A DNA stretch of 64,000 nucleotides from the NCBI GenBank assembly GCA_032622095.1, contig CP136062.1, positions 12,241,710-12,305,709 on the forward strand. The letters are read 5' to 3'. Shown one piece after another: positions 57,611 through 64,000 of this stretch (positions are counted from its first letter, which is position 1; every line of letters begins with the position of its first letter). The notes beneath the pieces were generated by a model. That model was not told the origin of the DNA, searched no databases, and saw only the letters and a program-made list of their open reading frames with translations. The DNA is from Siphonodentalium dalli. Lineage: Eukaryota > Mollusca > Scaphopoda > Gadilida > Siphonodentaliidae. Made by a program: the position numbers and the translations under genes.

Positions 57611-57864
57611 TATGTGACCAACAGTTCGCGACATGGTGTCAAAAGGGATAATCACCTTCTGTTGGTTGAATATGAATTTCGACTGACTGATGATGAATGT
57701 CGACTGGCTGATGACCACTAACTAGTGCATGACACCTATTATAGATATAGAAACAAGTACGTACAGCAATTATAAGATTTCATAATTGGTGGCAACTGCA
57801 TTTAACATTAACGACGAGACAATTGATGACTATACATACATGTAGATATAATGCTAAATGTTAA

Positions 57865-57965
57865 TAGCTGGGCCGACTTCGTATGGGGCCCGACTTCTCC
57901 TGGGCCAACTTCTCCAGGGCCAACTTTGTTTTGGTCCGACTTTGTAGCGGGCCGACTTCTCCTGT
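57865..57965 (+). repeat. ~16-bp irregular tandem repeat
   Basis: Six variants of GGGCCGACTTCTCCT. Confidence 0.65.
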
Positions 57966-58445
57966 ATTCGCAAAATGCATACATTTACGGCATTGGCCAA
58001 GACACTTCACAACCGTATATGAAAGTATTGTGTGCTCTGACAGGCGATGAAAAAATATGGTCCCCTAATTTGGCACTTTGATTATGTGTCTATTTTCATT
58101 AGTGTGGAGAGGTCGGACAATAATTTAACTTTAGTGAACAAAGCAATCATTTTTGGAATGTCTGCTGTTGGTGTCATGTATGGCTTTTAAAAATAGTATT
58201 AATAAGCGCAGTCATTTTGTTGGTGCGATGCCAAGTATCCTTGGAAGCACTTGCCTATTCATCGCTAGTGAGATACAAGGAAATATGTAATGGCTTTTTT
58301 AATGATATGTATATAAATCAACAGGCAGCATTTCACATATATATACATGTATGAACTAGCAGCATTTCACACACATATATATCAACTGGCAGTAAGTTAT
58401 CACCCCCCCCCCCCCCGCTCTCCCCTCCAGCCTCAATTATTAAAT

Positions 58446-58580
58446 GAATGTGTCAATGACACTGTAGCTCAACTTGGAAAGGGAATAATTTAATGTGTTA
58501 CAGTCAATGGAACGATTAGGAATGTGGAAAGTAGAAATGTCTAATACTAGTTTATCAACATGAAGAGATATATATATATA
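58446..58580 (+). repeat. Dispersed duplication, copy 2
   Basis: Matches 56,378-56,520, followed by a TA microsatellite. A C-run lies just upstream (58,405-58,418). Confidence 0.8.
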
Positions 58581-58589
58581 TATAAAAGT

Positions 58590-59390
58590 AAAATCTAAGA
58601 TGGTTGCTGGTGGCTATGTTTTCCAATAAAATTCCAAAACATTTGATAGCTTTAGTCATGCAAAGAGTAAAATCCAAGATGGCTGCTGGTGGCCATGTTT
58701 TAATGCCGAATAACCCCAAAATGACTTGTTCCATTCTACATGTCATTGTTAACAGTCATGACAAATTTCATAATGATCCGACCAAAGGTACGACCTGTAG
58801 CCCGTGCCAAAGGATTTAGTCATGCAAAGAGAAATATCCAAGATGGCTGCTGGCGGCCATGTTTTTGGCCAAATGACCCCAAAATGACTCGTTCCCATCT
58901 ACATTTCAATATTAACATTCATGACAAATTTCATGATGATCAGACGAACAGTACGACCTGTAGCCCATGCTAATGGATTGAATTTTGAAATCCAACATGG
59001 CCACTAGCAGCCATGTTTTTTGTCCGAATGACCCCAAAATGACTCGTTCTCATCTACATTCCAATTTCAACAGCCATGACAAATTTCATGTTGATCAGAC
59101 TAAAGGTACGACCTGTAGCCCGTGCTAAAGGATTTAGTCATACAAAGAGTAAAATTCAAGATGGCTGCTGGTGGCCATGTTTTTTGGGCGAATGACACCA
59201 AAATTACTCGTTCCCATCTACATGTCATTGTTAACATCCATGACAAATTTCATAATGATCCGACGAAAGATACGACCTGTAGCCCGTGCTAAAGGAAATT
59301 GTTGACGAGTCACGCACACACGGACGACGGATACCAAGCCATGGCAATAGTTCAAACTTTACAAAGTAAAGTTGAGCTAAAAACATTCTG
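58590..59390 (+). mobile_element. ~160-bp core-repeat element, about 4.5 units plus terminal hairpin
   Basis: Units share GGATTTAGTCATGCAAAGAG, AAGATGGCTGCTGGYGGCCA, GAATGACCCCAAAATGACTC, ATGACAAATTTCATAATGAT and GTACGACCTGTAGCCCGTGC. Spacing is 164 bp, then about 159 bp. The array ends with GTTGACGAGTCACGCACACA, GGATACCAAGCCATGGCAAT and a hairpin closing GTTGAGCTAAAA. Bivalve pearl-type elements are known to carry ~160-bp core repeats; membership is inference. Confidence 0.75.
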
Positions 59391-60138
59391 ATGATTAGGC
59401 GTCAATCGAATATGCGCATAACAATCAAATGCACCCTTATTCAAACATCATGTCCTGTTGATATATTCTATCACCATTATGTCTTTATTTTTATTGTAAG
59501 TGGTCCTACATTACTTATTAGTTAAACATTTCTTACATGGAACGTCTCGCGATAAATATGGAATTTTAAATTTACAAATTTCCAGGTAATTCAGGGTATA
59601 TGTGATAAAATTAGTTCAATTTACGACCACGTGGTTTTGTTTATGTTTATCTTATGATTACTAGAATATATTCGCCGTAATATGCCGCTGTCACTTTGTG
59701 AGGTCAATTGAGTTTGCATTCTTTAAAAAATATGTCAACATTGCAGTAAATGTCTCTTTTCAAATTAAATTACAACTTTCAATTGACAACTGATGTGGTT
59801 TTCAGAACAAATATCATGTCTTCTATGGAATAAACCTGTTTATTGTCGCAATTTGATTACATTTAATTGTGATTTTATGTGACTCGTAACCATGTCATAT
59901 TAATGGTAACGGAACATTCTCGTACTAACACCAGCATCTTGCTATCGTAATATCTAATAGCTGGTTTTAGTACGAGCAGACTTGGACTAGTCTATAAAGA
60001 GCTTTATATAAATTAATTAGTGTTAATTTAATTTTATTTCGTATTATATCAACTAAAATGGAGTAATGTTCAAGAATAAAACTATTTTCTCGCTAGGACT
60101 GGCAACCCACATTTTAAATATACTCACTGCACATATGT
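59391..60138. other. No gene recognised
   Basis: AT-rich, no repeat or coding signal seen. Confidence 0.4.
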
Positions 60139-60574
60139 GACCCGCCATATCAAATCCAGTTGTAAGTCGGGATTTTTTTACCCTGTGCCAATGCATTCTC
60201 TTATATATGCGAGTCGACCATAGGTCACCTCGCATATATAAGAGAATGCATTGGCCTAACAATTTTTTATCATTTTTTTTAAATAAATGTTTCTTACAAT
60301 TTTTAGGACATAAAATAAAAAACATCCATTACCCTGCAGGGAGCCCCACACATATATAGAAGCATACAGAAGAGTGTCGTCTGCTCTGTGTGGGTGAAAT
60401 TATAAAATTGTTAAAGAATACAAGAAAAAATTATTAAAATTGTAAAAAATTGTTAGGCCAATGCATTCTCTTATATATGCGAGGCGACCTATGGTCGACT
60501 CGCATATATAAGAGAATGCATTGGCACAGGGTAAAAAAAATCCCGACTTACGACTGGATTTGATATGGCGGGTC
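60139..60574. mobile_element. Nested inverted-repeat composite with family HP hairpins
   Basis: Arms of about 118 bp (60,139-60,256 and 60,456-60,574) start GACCCGCCATATCAAATCCA and each includes a complete family HP hairpin. The ~200-bp centre holds a family P palindrome (60,337-60,392). The outer ends are not the CCCTTTACCC ends of other HP copies. Confidence 0.75.
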
Positions 60575-60627
60575 TCATATGCCTATAATCAAAATTTATT
60601 CAATAAAATAGCTGTCAGAAATGCATT

Positions 60628-60740
60628 TAACCCTTTACCCACCAAAACCCATGGAGAGCCCCACATAGACTGGAGCAGACGACACTCTGCAGTGCATGCT
60701 TCCATCTGTGTGAGGCTCCCTGTGGGATAAATCTCTTAAT
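60628..60740 (+). repeat. Family P palindrome in TTAA-CCCTTTACCC context
   Basis: Near-identical in layout to 53,979-54,077 and likewise directly followed by a family HP MITE. Confidence 0.65.
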
Positions 60741-60743
60741 TAA

Positions 60744-61110
60744 CCCTTTACCCATCAAATCGGCCAAAAACGCCCAAATAAAGCTTCAACAGCCTAAAAT
60801 ATCTTCGGTCTGTCTCAATAACACCATACAAATATGGATATCATTGGAGCCGGTTCATTGACCACATTGTGATGGTTATAGTTATGCCCTGTGCCAATGC
60901 ATTCTCTTATATATGCGAGTCGACCATAGGTCGCCTCGCATATATAAGAGAATGCATTGGCCTAAAAAAATATTTAACACTTTTTACCATTTTTTCTTAC
61001 ATTCTTTAACAATTTTATAATTTTTTTTTACAGATTTTAACAATTTTTATAATATTTTTCTACATTCTGTGACAATTTTATGCACAGGGCCGTTTCTGTT
61101 GGGTAAAGGG
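60744..61110 (+). mobile_element. piggyBac-type MITE (family HP), copy 3 with one hairpin
   Basis: TTAA at 60,740-60,743 and 61,111-61,114. Ends CCCTTTACCCATCAAATCGG and TTGGGTAAAGGG. Only the left hairpin (60,894-60,962) is present; a T/A-rich stretch replaces the second. Confidence 0.85.
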
Positions 61111-61543
61111 TTAATATACATAATATTTATATAATAAGACAAACATTAATTATCCCTCAACCATCAGCTGCAGCCAACAAGAATTGTTAAAAAAAATGAC
61201 ATTGTTTCCCATAGTATACATTGTTCCAAGGGAGATAACTCTATCGTTTAATACCAAATGTCATTTGACATATTTTGTCCATGTGTAAAATCATGTTTCT
61301 TCTGATGAAAATAGCTCTGTTAATGTTCTGTTAATAAATCATTTAATACGGAACAATTGATTATCGAGTGTCAGACAAGAACGTTGACATAATGGGGAAT
61401 TGGGGTACATTTGTTGTTATAGTTAAAACTTGGAAACCCTGGAGGTCTATAAGACTATAAAAGTAGAATTTAAAAGTTTTGGAAAATTCTCCCAATGAGT
61501 TAAAAAGATGCTAAAATGTTTTGATAAGATCATCATCAGTTGC

Positions 61544-61828
61544 AGATTGCTGACTATATGCCATGCTAAGCTCATGTCACATAACGTTTCGACTCGTTAC
61601 AGATTGCTGACTATATGCCATGCTAAGCGCATTTCACATAACGTTTCGACTCGTTACAGATTGCTGACTATATGCCATGCTAAGCGCATGTCACATAACG
61701 TTTCGACTCATTACAGATTGCTGACTATATGCCATGCTAAGTGCATGTCACATAACGTTTCGACTCGTTACAGATTGCTGACTATATGCCATGCTAAGCG
61801 CATGTCACATAATGTTTCGACCCATTAC
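61544..61828 (+). repeat. 57-bp tandem repeat, five units
   Basis: AGATTGCTGACTATATGCCA, TGCTAAGCGCATGTCACATA, ACGTTTCGACTCGTTAC. Units start every 57 bp and differ at one to three positions. Because 57 is a multiple of three, the frame at 61,508-61,834 stays open by arithmetic. Confidence 0.95.
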
Positions 61829-61969
61829 CTGTAAGCAAACAGGATTGTCACATTTCATTTGGTAGAGTGTTCCAACTAGATCGCATGTGCAACTGATTGA
61901 CTTTCGCGTACCAAATATTTCAAGATACCACGAGTCACTAGTTATCCTTTACTCTTAATATTATAGTTC

Positions 61970-62170
61970 TTTCAGTGCCAAGTCCGATTTTTGTATCAAC
62001 CCATATTTCCTTGATCATTTTTCAAATTTATTGATTATAATAATGTGACACATTGATGGAAAGAGCTCTTAGAGCTCTTTCCATCAATGTGTCACATTAT
62101 TATAATCAATAAATTTGAAAAATGATCAAGGAAATATGGGTTGATACAAAAATCGGACTTGGCACTGAAA
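61970..62170. mobile_element. Perfect palindrome with 100-bp arms (family S ends)
   Basis: Arms start TTCAGTGCCAAGTCCGATTT and meet at GAAAGAGCTCT, one T (62,070), then AGAGCTCTTTC. I found no mismatch between the arms. The right end continues CACTGAAAGGGTTAA, a TTAA-type end. The left counterpart has drifted to TTATAGTTCTTTCAG. Confidence 0.9.
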
Positions 62171-62179
62171 GGGTTAAAA

Positions 62180-62930
62180 GAAAAATCTATTCTATGTTGA
62201 AATTTGACATAATTATGGGGGAAGAACACGGAAACTATAAATCTCTGTGGCTGGTTAAGTGAACAGGCAGCGACCAGCTGTTGGCTTTGACACATCGATT
62301 GAAGGAAATGGACCTTTCCACAGCTGTCAATCAAATATTTATTAGCGGATATTTTCGACCAATCAGCAACTGAGCCAGCCAAAGGCTGCATTGAAAATTC
62401 TGCTGCCATCTTTCTTCACCCTAATTTTGATATCCATGCTTACATTCAGTGTTAAATTAGTTATATTCAAACAACTTTTTTGTTGTCAAATCATAATATA
62501 CTGAGATTTATATTCGGGCCATGATATTATAAATTTATCTGTGATTATAACAACGTTATATGACACTTGTCACATTTTCACATTTAATTTAGTGCCACTG
62601 CTGATGTGTTCACTTCGGAAGTCAGTCTCGCGAAACAGACAATATTTATATGGGTTAAGTCTTATTACCACTGGGCGGTACTACCGCTGTGGGGCGTGGT
62701 CTCTGAGGAAAGCTCCACTATGAGAACATATCGTTGTAAATGGAGAATTTCTTGAAATTGTTTAAAATAAAAAGAATAGCTAGTGTTTTTGATTGGATAC
62801 TGCAAATTATGTCATTCGCAAAGGAGACAAATGTTTATTTTGCGCTTGCGTCAAGTCGCTCACGAAAATAAAACGATGGTCTCGCTCACTCTGGCCAAAT
62901 TTTCGGTATCCGATCAAAAACACTAGATTT
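62180..62930. other. No gene recognised
   Basis: AT-rich; a GACAAATGTTTATTTTGCGC stretch and flanks show no coding or repeat structure. Confidence 0.35.
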
Positions 62931-63134
62931 CCTCTATTTACAGCCTAACCTCTAACAATTTCACATGGTAGCACCTCTATTTACAGCCTTACCTCTAACA
63001 ATTTCACATGGTAGCACCTCTATTTACAGCCTTACCTCAAACAATTTCACATGGTAGCAAAATATATCAACACCTAACCCTAACCCTTACCCTCTATTTG
63101 CAGCCTTACCTCTAACATTTTCACATGGTAGCAA
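62931..63134 (+). repeat. 43-bp tandem repeat, four units with an insertion
   Basis: CCTCTATTTACAGCCTTACC, TCTAACAATTTCACATGGTA, GCA at 62,931, 62,974, 63,017 and 63,091. The last two are separated by ~31 extra bases including CCTAACCCTAACCC. Confidence 0.9.
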
Positions 63135-63186
63135 AATATATCGACTGGCAGCAGGTTATCTCTGACAAAATCTCTTGCATTCCTCG

Positions 63187-63710
63187 CTATTTGCTGAGCC
63201 TGTTGAGGAATATAAACAAGACGTTCAAATTTAAATCATGTACCACCTCACCACTTGGCCCTCACTATCTGCTGAGCCTGTTGAGGAATATAAACAAGAC
63301 GTTCAAATTTAAATCATGTACCACCTCGCCACTTGGCCCTCACTATCTGCTGAGCCTGTTGAGGAATATAAACAAGACGTTCAAATTTAAATCATGTACC
63401 ACCTCGCCACTTGGCCCTCACTATCTGCTGAGCCTGTTGAGGAATATAAACAAGAGGTTCAAATTTAAATCATGTACCACCTCGCCACTTGGCCCTCACT
63501 ATCTGCTGAGCCTGTTGAGGAATATAAACAAGACGTTCAAATTTAAATCATGTACCACCTCGCCACTTGGCCCTCACTATCTGCTGAGCCTGTTGAGGAA
63601 TATAAACAAGACGTTCAAATTTAAATCGTATCCACCTCGCCACTTGGCCCTCACTATCTGCTGAGCCTGTTGAGGAATATATACAAGAGGTTCAAATTTA
63701 AATCATGTAC
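63187..63710 (+). repeat. 78-bp tandem repeat, nearly seven units
   Basis: CTATCTGCTGAGCCTGTTGA, GGAATATAAACAAGACGTTC, AAATTTAAATCATGTACCAC, CTCGCCACTTGGCCCTCA. Units are almost identical. 78 is a multiple of three, which explains the 179-residue frame at 63,125-63,664. The near-identity at DNA level, including third codon positions, argues against a repeat protein under selection. Confidence 0.95.
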
Positions 63711-64000
63711 CACCTCGACACTTGGCCCTTTGCAGCTGTTACTTTAGATTACATACCACCTCGCCACTTGGCCTTTTGCAGCTGTTACTTTAGATTACAT
63801 ACCACCTCGCCACTTGGCCCTTTGCAGCTGTTACTTTAGATTACATACCACCTCGACACTTGACCCTTTGCAGCTGTTACTTTAGATTACATACCACCTC
63901 GCCACTTGGCCCTTTGCAGCTGTTACTTTAGATTACATACCACCTCGCCACTTGGCCCTTTGCAGCTGTTACTTTAGATTACATACCACCTCGCCACTTG
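63710..64000 (+). repeat. 46-bp tandem repeat running off the window
   Basis: CCACCTCGCCACTTGGCCCT, TTGCAGCTGTTACTTTAGAT, TACATA at 46-bp spacing (63,710, 63,756, 63,802 and on). The first 20 bases are also the end of the preceding 78-bp unit. Confidence 0.95.

Noticed and set aside
61508-61834. Repeat protein of 19-residue units
   Set aside because: 57-bp DNA repeat stays open because its length is divisible by three; units are near-identical at DNA level with no sign of codon selection.
63070-63090. Telomere-like CCTAACCCTAACCC
   Set aside because: Only about two repeats, inside a minisatellite insertion; not a telomere or a convincing interstitial telomere.
63125-63664. Repeat protein of 26-residue units
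   Set aside because: Same argument for the 78-bp minisatellite; there is no start context or neighbouring gene signal.

Overview
The window looks like gene-poor, AT-rich nuclear DNA from a metazoan. No host protein-coding gene, rRNA gene or intact tRNA gene could be identified. The transposon load fits a lophotrochozoan, most likely a mollusc and perhaps a bivalve: an APE-type LINE, a Ty3-like LTR element, Helitron-like elements with internal tandem cores and a TGTC/TGTT microsatellite, ~160-bp core repeats, and very many palindromic TTAA- and TA-flanked MITEs. This placement is inference; no diagnostic host gene is present.

Left third (1-24.5 kb). A foldback-like element (807-4,255) has ~110-bp terminal inverted repeats around ~42-bp tandem repeats that switch orientation near 1,478. 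Three Helitron-like elements lie head to tail at 7,940-9,605; each starts TCTCAT and ends in a hairpin plus CTAG. A MITE with TTAA flanks (11,717-12,194) is followed by a minus-strand LINE (12,830-15,300). The LINE is internally deleted and split by a precise ~1.16-kb insertion in its endonuclease. A broken, unrecognised coding chain (about 16,050-17,053) lies between two copies of a ~300-bp module. Then come a 168-bp palindrome, a piggyBac-type MITE carrying two mirror-image hairpins, a ~180-bp tandem repeat and a G-rich minisatellite.

Centre (24.5-34.0 kb). One uninterrupted 9.5-kb satellite made of ~29-bp units (roughly 327 copies), with variant zones and a higher-order duplication at a 2,216-bp offset.

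Right of the satellite (34-50 kb). A MITE abuts the truncated start of a Ty3-like retrotransposon (about 37,008-42,1xx). Its pol reading frame is broken by two stops and two frameshifts, yet it keeps RNase H and integrase catalytic residues. Three small ORFs follow: one starting like a signal peptide, one with a membrane segment, and one proline-rich with a PPxY motif. After that come dispersed-repeat fragments, a tRNA-like SINE head, a second full copy of the TTAA MITE and several minisatellites.

Right end (50-64 kb). This is a dense field of palindromic elements: at least five MITE families, many duplicated or nested, including a perfect 100-bp-arm palindrome at 61,970-62,170. There are also six minisatellites; the last, a 46-bp array, runs off the window edge. 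Nothing here forms a gene pathway. The interest lies in how repeats, hairpins and broken elements are arranged.
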